A stretch of 64,000 nucleotides of DNA from contig JANRIH010000020.1 of NCBI GenBank assembly GCA_033765145.1, forward strand, positions 195,968-259,967, given 5' to 3'. Source of the DNA: JAGVSR01 sp033765145 (GTDB lineage Bacteria > Pseudomonadota > Alphaproteobacteria > Rhizobiales > Hyphomicrobiaceae). The notes below the pieces were generated by a model. That model had not been told where the DNA came from. It saw nothing but the letters and a program-made list of their open reading frames with translations, and did no database searches. Positions within the stretch are counted from its first letter, which is position 1; every line of letters starts with the position of its first letter. Of this stretch, positions 8,723-18,209 are shown one piece after another. The position numbers and the translations under genes were made by a program.

Positions 8723-10015
8723 TCAAAAGCCGCTTTTGAGCCACTGCCCAACGCGGCCGAAGTATCCGAGAGCCCTGTCGTCACCCTGGTGGGCCGCCAA
8801 TGGGTGAGCCATGGTCTCGATCATCGTCCCCAGCCCGCCGACGAGGCCGGCAAATGCCGGCTTGGCGAACTCGGGGGGTAGTCCGGACATGCCGTAAGGC
8901 CGACCAACACGCACCGGCCTGGCTAGTTTCTTCTCGGTGTACTCGACCAGACCGGGAAGCTCGGAGGCTCCTCCTGTGACGACGACGGAGCCGATGGACC
9001 GGGGAGGAAGCCCCGACGCATCCAGCCGCCGCGCCACGTGATCGAGCACGATATCCACGCGACGCCGGATCACAGCGCAAAGATCAGCCTTCGTGAACCG
9101 TTCGCCGTAGGTCCCGTTCTCGATGCTCGTCCGGATCTCGATTGGCTCGTGCGTATCCGACCGCGCGAGAATCAATGTGCCACAAACCACTTTGATTCGC
9201 TCGGCTTCTTCGAGTGGCGCACGCAACGATTGGGCGATGTCAAGCGTGATGTGCAAACTTCCCATAGGCACGGCGTCCGCGACGACGAATGCTCCGTTTG
9301 CAAAGGCCGAAATTCCCGTGACGCCGGCCCCGATGTCGAGAACGAGCACGCCCGCGGCCCGCTCCTCGTCCGTCGTCGTTGCGAGGCCGCTCGCCAGGGG
9401 ACCGGGTAGAACCATGTCCGCCGACAGGTAGCAGCGCTCGACGACGTGCTCGAGATTTCGAACGGGCGTGGGGTCTGCCGTGACAGCATGGAATTCGGCG
9501 CCCAGTCTCCGGGCCGCATTCCCGGCCGCATTCCGGGCCGACTGGACGAGCGGCAGGGTGTCGGACAACTGGCCATCGAGCGTGACGCTCGTTTCCGCGA
9601 GATGGATCGCGCGGCGACCGTCGCTTCCGGCGAAATCCGACGCGGCCTTCCAAAGTCTCGCCAGGTCGTCGAGGCGAGCGTCGCTTCCGGCCACGTCCGT
9701 CGCCGCGGAGAAGTGACGTGACGAGAGGCGTCCGCAAGAGGCCGTCACAGCGATACCCGGAAGGCGAACACCGGCCATTCGCTCGGCCTCGGCGATGGCT
9801 GCGAGCGCCGACTGCTCGGCTTCCGCGAGATCGAGCACGACGCCCGACTTCACGCCGCGCGAGGGGGCCTGTGCGATGCCGACCACGCGCGGCGGACGGT
9901 CCGGCTCGATGGCGGCGATGAGGCACGCGGTCTTGAATGATCCGAGGTCGAGAACACCCGCGACCCCGCGGCGGACGCGCATCGGAACGACGATTGACGG
10001 CGTGAGGCGCGTCAT
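8723..10015 (-). CDS. ftsA: Cell division protein FtsA
   Basis: 430 residues from the ATG at 10015, which overlaps the ftsQ stop by 4 nt (ATGA), so the two are translationally coupled. FtsA is the actin-fold ATPase that tethers FtsZ to the membrane. Seen: phosphate-1 loop GVLDLGSFKTACLIA near residues 20-34, phosphate-2 loop VLVLDIGAGVTGISAF, the SHS2-like insertion between them, VVTGGASELPGLVEY, and a C-terminal amphipathic helix (YFGRVGQWLKSGF), the expected membrane-targeting sequence. Length is normal for alphaproteobacteria. An in-frame ATG at codon 12 is possible, but the overlap favours the first. Confidence 0.97.
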   Translation of the reverse strand: MTRLTPSIVVPMRVRRGVAGVLDLGSFKTACLIAAIEPDRPPRVVGIAQAPSRGVKSGVVLDLAEAEQSALAAIAEAERMAGVRLPGIAVTASCGRLSSRHFSAATDVAGSDARLDDLARLWKAASDFAGSDGRRAIHLAETSVTLDGQLSDTLPLVQSARNAAGNAARRLGAEFHAVTADPTPVRNLEHVVERCYLSADMVLPGPLASGLATTTDEERAAGVLVLDIGAGVTGISAFANGAFVVADAVPMGSLHITLDIAQSLRAPLEEAERIKVVCGTLILARSDTHEPIEIRTSIENGTYGERFTKADLCAVIRRRVDIVLDHVARRLDASGLPPRSIGSVVVTGGASELPGLVEYTEKKLARPVRVGRPYGMSGLPPEFAKPAFAGLVGGLGTMIETMAHPLAAHQGDDRALGYFGRVGQWLKSGF

Positions 10016-10917
10016 GGGCGGCCTCCCGACGTACCGTTCCGAGTGCGGTGCCCGTCGCGCAGGACAATGCGGTCGCGCGCCCTCAGATCCAGGATGCGGT
10101 TGGCGGTCCCCATGAGCATGTCGGCATCCCGGCGCCGCGTGAGTCGCGCGAGCGCCGTCGCCTCCGCGTCCGGCGGCAACATCAGAGCAACGCCGTTCTT
10201 CAGATGCAGCGTCCAGCGACGCGCGCCAATTCGTTCGGCGGAGGCCATACGGCGGACGATGTCGGGATGCTGACCGAGTTGTTCGAAGAGCGCGCCGGCC
10301 TCTCTGTCAGCGCCGGCACCCGAGATGCGCGGCAAGTCGAGCGGCGCATCGGGCTTCACGGCCGACAATACGCGTCCGGTCTGATCGATGATATTTGCCG
10401 TCGAGCCGTGTTCCCAAAGCGCAAACGGCTGGCGCTCACTCACTCGGATGCGCAGTTCGCCCGGCCAGAGCCGCGTAATCTCGGCAGATCGGATCCAGGG
10501 CAGCTGCTCGAAGCGTCGACGAACCTCTCCGGGATCGAAGCTCGCGAGACTTTTCGCGTGTTCGAGATCGAGTGCGGCGAAGAGGTCGGCATCGCTGGTA
10601 TATCGTTGCCCCGTCACCGAGACCTGGTCGATGCCGAAGCCCGCAAGGCGTGCGAGGCGATCGCGATCGAAGAGTGAGCGCCCCTCGCCCGCGGCGTCGA
10701 GCGATGCTGCCAGCCCCGCGGCCATAAGGCCGAAGACCGCGAGGGTCGCCCAATAGGCCGTTCGCCGAACCGGCGGCGCGTCGTGTCCCGTGACCGGCAG
10801 GCTGCGGGGATGGGGATACGCTTCTCGGCCTGAGTTCAGTGCAGTCCAGACGCTTTCGTGCGGCGCGGCGCCAGACGCCCGCCTCGAATGAGCCGTACTT
10901 CCACCTACCTCACGCAA
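10012..10917 (-). CDS. ftsQ: Cell division protein FtsQ
   Basis: 301 residues if translation starts at the TTG at 10917, which has GAGGA six bases upstream and overlaps the ddl end by 13 nt. No ATG or GTG lies in a sensible place; TTGs at 10938 and 10962 are alternatives. FtsQ is a bitopic septum protein that links FtsL/FtsB to the division machinery. Seen: cytoplasmic Arg/Pro-rich N-terminus, one membrane helix (AYWATLAVFGLMAAGLAASL), a POTRA domain beginning FGIDQVSVTGQRY, a beta domain with RVSERQPFALWEH, and LHLKNGVALMLPP. The C-terminal tail is short and Arg-rich. Neighbouring ddl and ftsA give the standard order. Confidence 0.93.
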   Translation of the reverse strand: MREVGGSTAHSRRASGAAPHESVWTALNSGREAYPHPRSLPVTGHDAPPVRRTAYWATLAVFGLMAAGLAASLDAAGEGRSLFDRDRLARLAGFGIDQVSVTGQRYTSDADLFAALDLEHAKSLASFDPGEVRRRFEQLPWIRSAEITRLWPGELRIRVSERQPFALWEHGSTANIIDQTGRVLSAVKPDAPLDLPRISGAGADREAGALFEQLGQHPDIVRRMASAERIGARRWTLHLKNGVALMLPPDAEATALARLTRRRDADMLMGTANRILDLRARDRIVLRDGHRTRNGTSGGRP

Positions 10918-11858
10918 CTCGCGTCCTCGACAATCCAACGCACGAGCTCGCCGAAACTCCAACCGGCGTGGCCCGCCAACTCGGGTACCAAAGAGGTGCC
11001 GGTCATCCCCGGCTGAGTATTCACTTCGAGGCAGATCAGCTCACCCGTACCGCCCGGTGTGTCGTCGTATCGGAAATCCGCGCGAGAAACGCCGCGGCAG
11101 CCGAGAGCCTGATGCGCCAGTCCGGTGTATCTCCGCACCTGCTGGTAAACATCTGGTGAAATTTGTGCCGGGAGCACGTGGATCGAACCGCCCGATGCGT
11201 ACTTTGCTTCGAAATCGTAGAACGAGAGGCCGACCTTCGGCTGGATCTCGATCACGTCGGAAACGAAGTCTCCGATAACGGCGCAGGTCAATTCGCGGCC
11301 TGCGATGTAGCGCTCGACCATCACCAATGCCTCTGGGTCGTTGCCGGACAAAATGGCGTCGGCTGCCGCGTTGACGCCCTCGCGCACGATCACGACGCCG
11401 ACGCTCGACCCTTCGTCGACCGGCTTCACGACATACGGCCGGGCCATCATGTGCCCCGATGCCGCGTCTCTGCGTGTTACGACGACGGCTTCGGCAACGG
11501 GGACGCCGGCCGGCCGCATCACCGCTTTGGCGCGTTCCTTGTGCATCGCGAGTGCTGAGGCCAGGATGCCCGAATGCGTGTAGGGAAGGCCAAGCGTCTC
11601 GAGGACGCCCTGAATGCAGCCGTCCTCGCCGAACCGGCCATGAAGGGCGTTGAAGCAGACGTCGGGCCGGGTTTCCACGAGACGGGCTGCGATGTCCCGG
11701 CCGACGTCGAGACGCGTTACGCGGTAGCCCTCGCCTTCGAGTGCCGCCGCGACGGCTGTGCCGGATTTGAGACTGATCTCGCGCTCGGCGGAGAGCCCGC
11801 CCATCAGGACGGCGACGTGGTTGCGCGTGCGGGCCGGTGCCGGCGGAAGGTTCATCAT
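10905..11858 (-). CDS. ddl: D-alanine--D-alanine ligase
   Basis: 317 residues from the ATG at 11858, which overlaps the murB stop by 4 nt and has AGGAG upstream; a second ATG follows directly. It makes the D-Ala-D-Ala dipeptide that MurF adds to the peptidoglycan precursor. ATP-grasp features are clear: VLMGGLSAEREISLKSG near the N-terminus, LHGRFGEDGCIQGVLE, VVKPVDEGSSVGV, ERYIAGRELTCAV and the metal- and D-Ala-binding LEVNTQPGMT near the C-terminus. This is a DdlB-type position inside the dcw cluster. Length is normal and no key residue is missing. Confidence 0.97.
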   Translation of the reverse strand: MMNLPPAPARTRNHVAVLMGGLSAEREISLKSGTAVAAALEGEGYRVTRLDVGRDIAARLVETRPDVCFNALHGRFGEDGCIQGVLETLGLPYTHSGILASALAMHKERAKAVMRPAGVPVAEAVVVTRRDAASGHMMARPYVVKPVDEGSSVGVVIVREGVNAAADAILSGNDPEALVMVERYIAGRELTCAVIGDFVSDVIEIQPKVGLSFYDFEAKYASGGSIHVLPAQISPDVYQQVRRYTGLAHQALGCRGVSRADFRYDDTPGGTGELICLEVNTQPGMTGTSLVPELAGHAGWSFGELVRWIVEDASCVR

Positions 11859-12847
11859 TCTGCGTCTCCTGCCGGTGCGCGCGCAGCGTCGTCGTTCTTT
11901 GCCAGCGCCTCGCCGGTCGGATGGCCGTCCCGTGGCAGCCCCAAGCGGATGATTTCCCATTCGAGCACCAAGCCGGAGTTCGCCTTCACCCTGGCGCGCA
12001 CCGTTTCGCCCAAGCGCTCGACGTCCTCTCCGGACGCGCCCTGATCGTTGATCAGGAAGTTGCAATGCATGTCGGATACTTTCGCGCCACCGACGCGCGC
12101 GCCTCGCATGCCGGCAGCATCGACCAGCTTCCAGGCGCTGTGTCCGGGCGGGTTCTTGAACGTCGAGCCACCCGTGCGCTCGCGGATCGGCTGGTTTGCC
12201 TCGCGGTAGGCAGCGACCTCCTCCATCTCCCGGATGATGGTTTCGGTTTCGCCCGGCGCGCCGCCGAACAGGGCCTCGGTGAAAATCCAGTCATCGGGGA
12301 CGGCGCAGTGGCGGTACGTGAAGCCCATGTCGGCATTCGAGAGCACATGGATCGTGCCCGTGCGATCGACGGCCCGCGCCTCGACGAGGGCGTCCTTCGT
12401 TTCGCGGCCGTGCGCGCCTGCGTTCATGCGAAGGGCGCCGCCGATCGAGCCCGGAATGCCGCGATAGAAGGCGAGACCCGAGATGCCGGCTTCGGCCGCG
12501 GCGCGCGCGACTTTGACGTCGGGGACTGCCGTTCCGACACGGAGGCGATGTCCGGGCTCGACGGCTATGTTCGAGAAGCCTTTGCCGAGGCGGATGACGA
12601 CGCCGGGGACGCCGCCGTCGCGCACGAGCAGGTTCGATCCGAGACCGATCGTGAAGACGGGGAGGTCGGGCGGGATGGCTCCGAGGAAGGCCGCGAGGTC
12701 GGCTTCGTCCGCGGGCGAAAATAAAACTTGAGCCGGGCCGCCGACACGGAACCAGGTGATTTCAGAGAGGGGCGCGTTCGCTGTCAGTCGCCCGCGCAGG
12801 GATGGCACGCGCGTTCGCAACTCGTCGGTGATGTCGGCAAAGCTCAT
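11855..12847 (-). CDS. murB: UDP-N-acetylenolpyruvoylglucosamine reductase MurB
   Basis: 330 residues from the ATG at 12847. MurB is the FAD enzyme that reduces UDP-GlcNAc-enolpyruvate to UDP-MurNAc. Seen: the FAD-binding segments TWFRVGGPAQVLF and GLGSNLLVRDGG, YRGIPGSIGGALRMNAGAHG, and the catalytic Ser region GGSTFKNPPGHSAWKL. The C-terminal Ala/Asp-rich tail of about 20 residues is not conserved. The gene is 41 nt downstream of murC and coupled to ddl by an ATGA overlap, giving murC-murB-ddl as in most alphaproteobacteria. Confidence 0.97.
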   Translation of the reverse strand: MSFADITDELRTRVPSLRGRLTANAPLSEITWFRVGGPAQVLFSPADEADLAAFLGAIPPDLPVFTIGLGSNLLVRDGGVPGVVIRLGKGFSNIAVEPGHRLRVGTAVPDVKVARAAAEAGISGLAFYRGIPGSIGGALRMNAGAHGRETKDALVEARAVDRTGTIHVLSNADMGFTYRHCAVPDDWIFTEALFGGAPGETETIIREMEEVAAYREANQPIRERTGGSTFKNPPGHSAWKLVDAAGMRGARVGGAKVSDMHCNFLINDQGASGEDVERLGETVRARVKANSGLVLEWEIIRLGLPRDGHPTGEALAKNDDAARAPAGDAE

Positions 12848-12888
12848 TGATCATCCAGCGTGGGGGCTCGCGCGCAAATGCCGAGACC

Positions 12889-14310
12889 CTATTCCGCCGC
12901 CTCCGAGGAGAGCCAGCCCGCGAGGTTCGCGGCCCATTCGGTCGAATTGCCGGCTCCCAGGCAGATGACCATGTCGCCGGGCCGCCCGTAGCGTCGCAAC
13001 AGCGGCGCGATGTCAGTGGCGCGATCGATCGACGTCACGGCGCGATGGCCCGTCGAACGGATGCCCTCGGCAAGCGAATGCTGGTCGATGCCGTCGATCG
13101 GCGTTTCGCCTGCCGAATAGAGCGGAGCGACGATGACGCTGTCGGCCTTGGAGACGCAGGCGCAGAACTCGCCGAACAGGTCCCTGACGCGCGTATACCG
13201 ATGCGGTTCGACGATCGCGATCACGCGACCCTTGGCACCCGCACGCGCGGCGTCCAGAACGGCTGCGATCTCCGCGGGATGATGCCCATAGTCGTCGAAG
13301 ATTTCGATGCCGTTCCAGGCGCCTGCGGGTTGGAATCGCCGCTTGACGCCCGAAAATCGGCCGAGGGCGGATCTGGTGACGTCATCCGGGATGCCCGCTT
13401 CGGCTGCGACGGCCACCGCTGCCAGCGCGTTCAAAGCATTGTGGCGACCGGGCACGGGAACGGACCAGCCAGTGATCTTTCGTGCGCCGCCCGCCACGCG
13501 CGCCGACAACTCGGCGTCGAAATGGGTTGTGAACCCGGTCTGAGTAACGGACGTCAACCGGATGTCGGCGTCTTCCGACGCGCCGTAGGTCAGGAGTCGG
13601 CGGCCATCGCGGCGCAGATCGAGACGCGCGATCATGGCGCGCACGACCGGGTGGTCGATGCAGGTCACGGCGAGGCCGTAGAATGGAATGTTGCGATAGA
13701 AGGCCTCGAAGTCGCGATGCATGTTCTCGACCGTCTTGAAGTGGTCGAGATGCTCGGGATCGATATTCGTGACGATGCCAATTTCGGTCGGAAGCCGTAC
13801 GAACGTGCCGTCGCTCTCATCGGCCTCGACGATCATCCAGTCGCCCTTGCCGAGGCGCGCGTTCGAGCCCCAGGCGTTGATGATGCCGCCGGTGATGACG
13901 GTCGGATCCTTGGCGGCTTCCTCGAAGATCGTCGCGACGAGCGATGTCGTCGTCGTCTTGCCGTGCGTGCCGGTGACCGACACGGTCGCATAAAGGCGCA
14001 TCAGCTCGGCCAGCATTTCCGCGCGGCGTATGATCGGCAAGCCCTTCTGGCGCGCCGCCTCGAGTTCGGGGTTGCCCGACTTCACGGCCGAAGAAATGAC
14101 GACGTTGCGCGCGCCGACGAGATTGATCGCGTCATGGCCGATGAAGACGCGCACACCCTTCGCGCGGAGGCGGCGGACGTTCGCGCTCTCTTTCTGATCG
14201 CTGCCCTGAACCGCGAAGCCCTTCGCGATCAGGATCTCGGCAATGGCACTCATGCCGATGCCGCCAATGCCGATGATGTGGAAGGTGCCCGCGTCGCGAG
14301 GGATCTGCAT
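12889..14310 (-). CDS. murC: UDP-N-acetylmuramate--L-alanine ligase MurC
   Basis: 473 residues from the ATG at 14310. The frame is open further upstream, but the family begins with MQIPRDAGTFHIIGIGGIGM, which fixes the start although the ribosome site is weak. MurC adds L-Ala to UDP-MurNAc using ATP. Seen: N-terminal Rossmann GIGGIGMSAIAEIL, ATP loop TGTHGKTTTTSLV, VEADESDGTF, the central-domain signature NIDPEHLDH, GRHNALNALAAVAVA and a C-terminal domain with DDYGHHPAEI and EPHRYTR. All usual motifs are intact. A strong antisense open frame overlaps the whole gene and is a composition artefact. Confidence 0.97.
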   Translation of the reverse strand: MQIPRDAGTFHIIGIGGIGMSAIAEILIAKGFAVQGSDQKESANVRRLRAKGVRVFIGHDAINLVGARNVVISSAVKSGNPELEAARQKGLPIIRRAEMLAELMRLYATVSVTGTHGKTTTTSLVATIFEEAAKDPTVITGGIINAWGSNARLGKGDWMIVEADESDGTFVRLPTEIGIVTNIDPEHLDHFKTVENMHRDFEAFYRNIPFYGLAVTCIDHPVVRAMIARLDLRRDGRRLLTYGASEDADIRLTSVTQTGFTTHFDAELSARVAGGARKITGWSVPVPGRHNALNALAAVAVAAEAGIPDDVTRSALGRFSGVKRRFQPAGAWNGIEIFDDYGHHPAEIAAVLDAARAGAKGRVIAIVEPHRYTRVRDLFGEFCACVSKADSVIVAPLYSAGETPIDGIDQHSLAEGIRSTGHRAVTSIDRATDIAPLLRRYGRPGDMVICLGAGNSTEWAANLAGWLSSEAAE

Positions 14311-14408
14311 TTCGTTCTGGTTCCCGTCTTTCTGAACGCCGCGCGCCGACCTAAATCCCGACGACCGAAATCCCTTGGACCCGGTCATACTTCCAGCCGA
14401 TCGTGACG

Positions 14409-15512
14409 TCAGGCCGGCCGAAGCGCAAGCTCCTCCACGAGGTCAGCAAGCCGCAACACGGCGTCCGGGCGACCCTCTGATCTCGCGTGCGCCGCCGCCT
14501 CGACCAGCATCGAGGGCGCCTCAATCAGCGTCGTGATCGCGTCGGCCAAGGCCTCCGGCGTCAAATTCTTCTGTTCGATACACCAAGCACCGCCCGATTC
14601 GGCAAGCCTCGTCGCATTCTGCAACTGATCGTTGTCAAGGGCGTGTGGCAGAGGAACGAGAATCGAGGGGCGGCCGATGACGGACAGTTCGGCCACCGAC
14701 GACGCCCCGGCACGGGCGATCACGAGATGGCTCGTTGCGATCCGCTCAGGCAAGTCCTTGAAGAACGTCGCAACCTCGGCCGGCACGCCCGCTGCGGCGT
14801 AGGCGGCCCTGACAGCGGCGACATCTTCCTCCCGCGCCTGCTGGACGACATCGATCACTCGGCGAATCTCTGGGCGCATGGCGGCGAATGCGGCGGGTAC
14901 GACTTCGGAGAAGAACCGCGCGCCCTGGCTGCCTCCGAAAACCAGGAGCTTCAAGGGCCCACTTTCGACGCTTGGATAAGGGACGCGGGAGACGTTGATC
15001 ACCTGGTCGCGGACCGGGTTCCCCGTGAAACGCGCCTTGGCGAGCAGGGGCCCCTCGAGGAAGCGCGTCGTCTCGAAGGAGGTCGCGATCCGGTCGACGT
15101 ACCGCGCCAGCTTGCGGTTGGCCCTTCCGAGAACAGCGTTCTGCTCATGAAGAGCAGACGGAATTCTAAGGTGCGTCGCCGCCATCAGCGGAGGAAAGGA
15201 CGGGTAGCCGCCGAAGCCGACGATGGCGGCAGGCTCTATGGATTTCAGGATCGTTCGGGCCGCCATGATTCCACGTCCGAGGGTCAATGCGGTGCGGGCC
15301 AGAGCGACGGGCGATTTGCTGGTGACGGTCGCGGCCGGGACACAGTGGACGCGCTCGGCGGGAAAGCCGGTGCCGTAGCGGTCGCCGCGCATGTCAGTCA
15401 TCAACTCGACGGCATAGCCGCGGCGCCGCAATTCCTCGGCGAGAGCGAAAGCCGGGAACAGATGCCCCCCGGTGCCGCCGGCGGCCAGCACAATACGCGC
15501 GCGTCCGTCCAT
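14409..15512 (-). CDS. murG: UDP-GlcNAc transferase MurG (lipid II synthesis)
   Basis: 367 residues from the ATG at 15512, with a GGGGGAG ribosome site. MurG transfers GlcNAc onto lipid I at the inner face of the membrane to form lipid II. Seen: the glycine-rich loop AAGGTGGHLFPAFALAEEL at the N-terminus, a second loop LLVFGGSQGARFF, ARAGASSVAEL and the nucleotide-binding VPLPHALDNDQLQNA. This is a GT-B fold glycosyltransferase of normal length. It follows ftsW by 90 nt and precedes murC, as expected in the cluster. Confidence 0.97.
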   Translation of the reverse strand: MDGRARIVLAAGGTGGHLFPAFALAEELRRRGYAVELMTDMRGDRYGTGFPAERVHCVPAATVTSKSPVALARTALTLGRGIMAARTILKSIEPAAIVGFGGYPSFPPLMAATHLRIPSALHEQNAVLGRANRKLARYVDRIATSFETTRFLEGPLLAKARFTGNPVRDQVINVSRVPYPSVESGPLKLLVFGGSQGARFFSEVVPAAFAAMRPEIRRVIDVVQQAREEDVAAVRAAYAAAGVPAEVATFFKDLPERIATSHLVIARAGASSVAELSVIGRPSILVPLPHALDNDQLQNATRLAESGGAWCIEQKNLTPEALADAITTLIEAPSMLVEAAAHARSEGRPDAVLRLADLVEELALRPA

Positions 15513-15602
15513 GCTCCCCCCGTCAAGTCCGCTCCTCCGGCGGCTTATCTCATGCTCCCGCCGGCCCGCACTCGCGGCGGATCGACGCCCGGAACCCCAC
15601 TT

Positions 15603-16727
15603 TCAAGTGGAATGGGCAGGGGGAATGGGGCGGCGGCGTGTCAAGGCCAACAGCATCCCGAGAAGGACTGAAACGGCCAGCGTCGAAGACCCGCCGACCG
15701 AGAGGTAGGGGAGCGTGATGCCCTTGGCAGGAAGGAGGCCGACGTTCACGCCCATGTTGAGCAGCGCCTGCAGGCCAAAAAGCGCCGCGAGGCCAATGAT
15801 GGCGAGGCGGTTCGACGGCTCGGGATTACGTGAGGCACCGTGTAAGGCGCGTAAGGCGATGAACGCGAAGAGGATGACGATCGCGACGCAAGCGACGGCA
15901 CCGTATTCCTCGGCGACGACCGCGAAGATGTAGTCGGTGTGGGCATCGGGAAGGACGGTCTTAATCGTACCCTCGCCCGGACCTCGCCCGAAAAAGCCGC
16001 CCTCGGTGAACGACTGCAGCGCGCGATCGGCCTGACTCCTGTCGCCCGGAATAGGATCGAAGAAGCGGTCGACACGGGCGGCCACGTAATCGAGATTGAA
16101 ATAGGCGAAGGCCAGCCCCGCAACTCCGAGCACGACCAGTGCCGCTGCATAGACGAGCGGCTGACCGGACACGAAGAAGAGCGCGCCCCAGACCGTGCTT
16201 GCAAGGAGCGTCTGTCCGACGTCGGGCTGGCGCGCCAGAAGCACGACAAGCACGAGCCAAAGTCCGATTGCGGCCGGGAGTGCCGGCATGTCGGGCCGCA
16301 TGCGTGCTTCGGCCAGGAGCCACGCGGACAGCACCACAAAGGCCGGTTTCGCCAATTCGGACGGCTGGAACGACGCGCCGGCGATCGAGAGCCAGCGGCG
16401 CGCCCCGTTGATCTCGGCTCCGGTCAGGTCGACTACGATTAGACCGGCGAGCGCCAGAAACATCAGGATGAGGGACAGTCGCCGCACCTCGCGCGGCGTC
16501 ATGAAACTCAGAACGAGAACCAGCACCGCGCCGAGCGCGGAGAACATGAGGTGACGCTCGACGAAGTAATAGGCGTCGAAGCCCTTCTTCAGCGCGACCG
16601 ATGGGCTTGCGGCCAGTGACAGAATGCAGCCCAGCCCGATCAGTACGAAGATCGCGGCCATGAGCACGTGGTCGATGGTGAACCACCAGTCCGTCAGCCG
16701 ACTGCGATCGGCCCGCGACAGCCTCAT
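15603..16727 (-). CDS. ftsW: Septal peptidoglycan polymerase FtsW (SEDS family)
   Basis: 374 residues from the ATG at 16727, which overlaps the murD stop by 4 nt, with AAGGGCGG upstream. FtsW polymerises lipid II at the septum, normally in complex with FtsI (PBP3). Seen: about ten hydrophobic helices, NGARRWLSIAGASFQPSELA in the fourth-loop region, RQPDVGQTLL, a long periplasmic loop with FFDPIPGDRSQADRALQSF and GGFFGRGPGEG, and PYLSVGGSSTLAVSVLLGML near the end. Its usual partner gene ftsI is not in this window, so the FtsW-FtsI pair is encoded at two loci. Confidence 0.96.
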   Translation of the reverse strand: MRLSRADRSRLTDWWFTIDHVLMAAIFVLIGLGCILSLAASPSVALKKGFDAYYFVERHLMFSALGAVLVLVLSFMTPREVRRLSLILMFLALAGLIVVDLTGAEINGARRWLSIAGASFQPSELAKPAFVVLSAWLLAEARMRPDMPALPAAIGLWLVLVVLLARQPDVGQTLLASTVWGALFFVSGQPLVYAAALVVLGVAGLAFAYFNLDYVAARVDRFFDPIPGDRSQADRALQSFTEGGFFGRGPGEGTIKTVLPDAHTDYIFAVVAEEYGAVACVAIVILFAFIALRALHGASRNPEPSNRLAIIGLAALFGLQALLNMGVNVGLLPAKGITLPYLSVGGSSTLAVSVLLGMLLALTRRRPIPPAHST

Positions 16728-18166
16728 GGACCGCCCTTCTCGCCGGTGTGTGCCGCCAACTCCCTGGCGACCAGCGCGCGGAAGTGGTCTCCACGCTGCT
16801 CGAAGTTCTTGTACTGGTCGTAGGACGCGCAGGCCGGCGAGAGGAGCACAACGCGATCCTCATTATTTGCCGCCAGCGCATCGCGGGTCGCACGCGCGAC
16901 GGCAACGTCCAATGTCCCGCATTCCTCGAAAGGAACGACAGATCCGAGCGAGCGTGCGAAATCCCGGCTGGCCGCGCCGATGAGATAAGCCTTCTCGATG
17001 CGGGGAAACCACGGCCGCAACGCCTCGATACCGCCGTCCTTGGCCTTGCCGCCGAGGATCACGTGGATGCCCCTGTCCCACGAAGCCAGCGCCTTCTTGG
17101 TCGATTCCGCGTTTGTGGCCTTGCTGTCGTTGACGAAGACGACGTTCCCCATTCGCCCGATCTCTTCGAGGCGATGGACGAGGCCCGGGAAGCTCGCGAG
17201 GCCGCGGCCGATGACGTCGTGCGGCGTACCGATCCATTCGCAGGCGAGGAACGCGGCGGCGGCGTTTTCGGCGTTGTGCGCGCCGCGCAGCGCGCGAGCG
17301 CCTTTCAAGTCGGCCAGAACCTCCACGTAGGCGCCGATCAGCCCGAGGGTCACGGCGCGTTTCAAGAAACCCTGTTCGTGATACGTGTAGCCGGTCACGT
17401 CAGACGGCGTGCGCGTGAAGGCGGTGACGTTGCCGCGGTCGTGGTCGAGCCTGTGGAAGATCGCGCCAGAGAGATCGCCTGCATCGTGCCGCGCGCGATC
17501 GATCCCGATAACGGAGGTGCGTGCGCCTTCGACGAGGCGGCTCTTCACGTTCGCATAGTTCTCGATCGTCCCATGGCGGTCGAGATGATCGGGTGTGATG
17601 TTCAAGAGAACGCCGACGGTCGGATCGAGTGTCGGCGCCAGATCGATCTGGAACGATGAGCATTCGACCACATAGATCCGTTCAGGCGTCACATCGTCGA
17701 GCGTCAGGATCGCCCGGCCGATGTTGCCCCCGAGTTGAACGTCGTGGCCGGCCTCTTTCAATATGTGCGCGATGAGTGCGGTCGTCGTCGATTTGCCGTT
17801 TGTCCCGGTGATCGCGATGAAATTCGTTTCTGGGCATCGCGCGCGGCGCTCGCGGCAGAAGAGCTCGATGTCGCCAATCACTTCGACGCCGGCCTCTTGC
17901 GCCCGCTTCACGACCCAGTGCGGCTCGGGATGGGTCAGCGGCACTCCCGGAGCCAAGACGAGCGCCGAGAAACGGGACCAATCAGCTTCCGCGAGATCGA
18001 CGAGCGGCACGCCCGCCGCTGCCGCACTCGCACGGCCCGGTTCGGTATCGTCCCAAGCGGCGACGGTCGCGCCACCGGCAATCAATGCCGCGGCCGTCGC
18101 ATTGCCCGATGCACCGAGTCCGAAGACCGCGACGTCCTTGCCGGCGAATGTGGTGATGGGGATCAT
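16724..18166 (-). CDS. murD: UDP-N-acetylmuramoylalanine--D-glutamate ligase MurD
   Basis: 480 residues from the ATG at 18166. It adds D-Glu to UDP-MurNAc-L-Ala. Seen: N-terminal FGLGASGNATAAAL, ATP loop ITGTNGKSTTTALIAH, the segment NITPDHLDRHG, GAHNAENAAAAFLA, and VFVNDSKATNAEST with HVILGGKAKDGG in the C-terminal domain. The ftsW overlap indicates translational coupling, and mraY lies 43 nt upstream. Length and motifs are ordinary for alphaproteobacteria. Confidence 0.97.
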   Translation of the reverse strand: MIPITTFAGKDVAVFGLGASGNATAAALIAGGATVAAWDDTEPGRASAAAAGVPLVDLAEADWSRFSALVLAPGVPLTHPEPHWVVKRAQEAGVEVIGDIELFCRERRARCPETNFIAITGTNGKSTTTALIAHILKEAGHDVQLGGNIGRAILTLDDVTPERIYVVECSSFQIDLAPTLDPTVGVLLNITPDHLDRHGTIENYANVKSRLVEGARTSVIGIDRARHDAGDLSGAIFHRLDHDRGNVTAFTRTPSDVTGYTYHEQGFLKRAVTLGLIGAYVEVLADLKGARALRGAHNAENAAAAFLACEWIGTPHDVIGRGLASFPGLVHRLEEIGRMGNVVFVNDSKATNAESTKKALASWDRGIHVILGGKAKDGGIEALRPWFPRIEKAYLIGAASRDFARSLGSVVPFEECGTLDVAVARATRDALAANNEDRVVLLSPACASYDQYKNFEQRGDHFRALVARELAAHTGEKGGP

Positions 18167-18209
18167 CGCGCCTCGGGCGTTCGCGTTCCTTCGATGCCGG
18201 AAATCCGTC

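Noticed and set aside
12847..14406. A 519-codon plus-strand open frame opposite murC
   Set aside because: Antisense to an intact murC, no family features, composition artefact.
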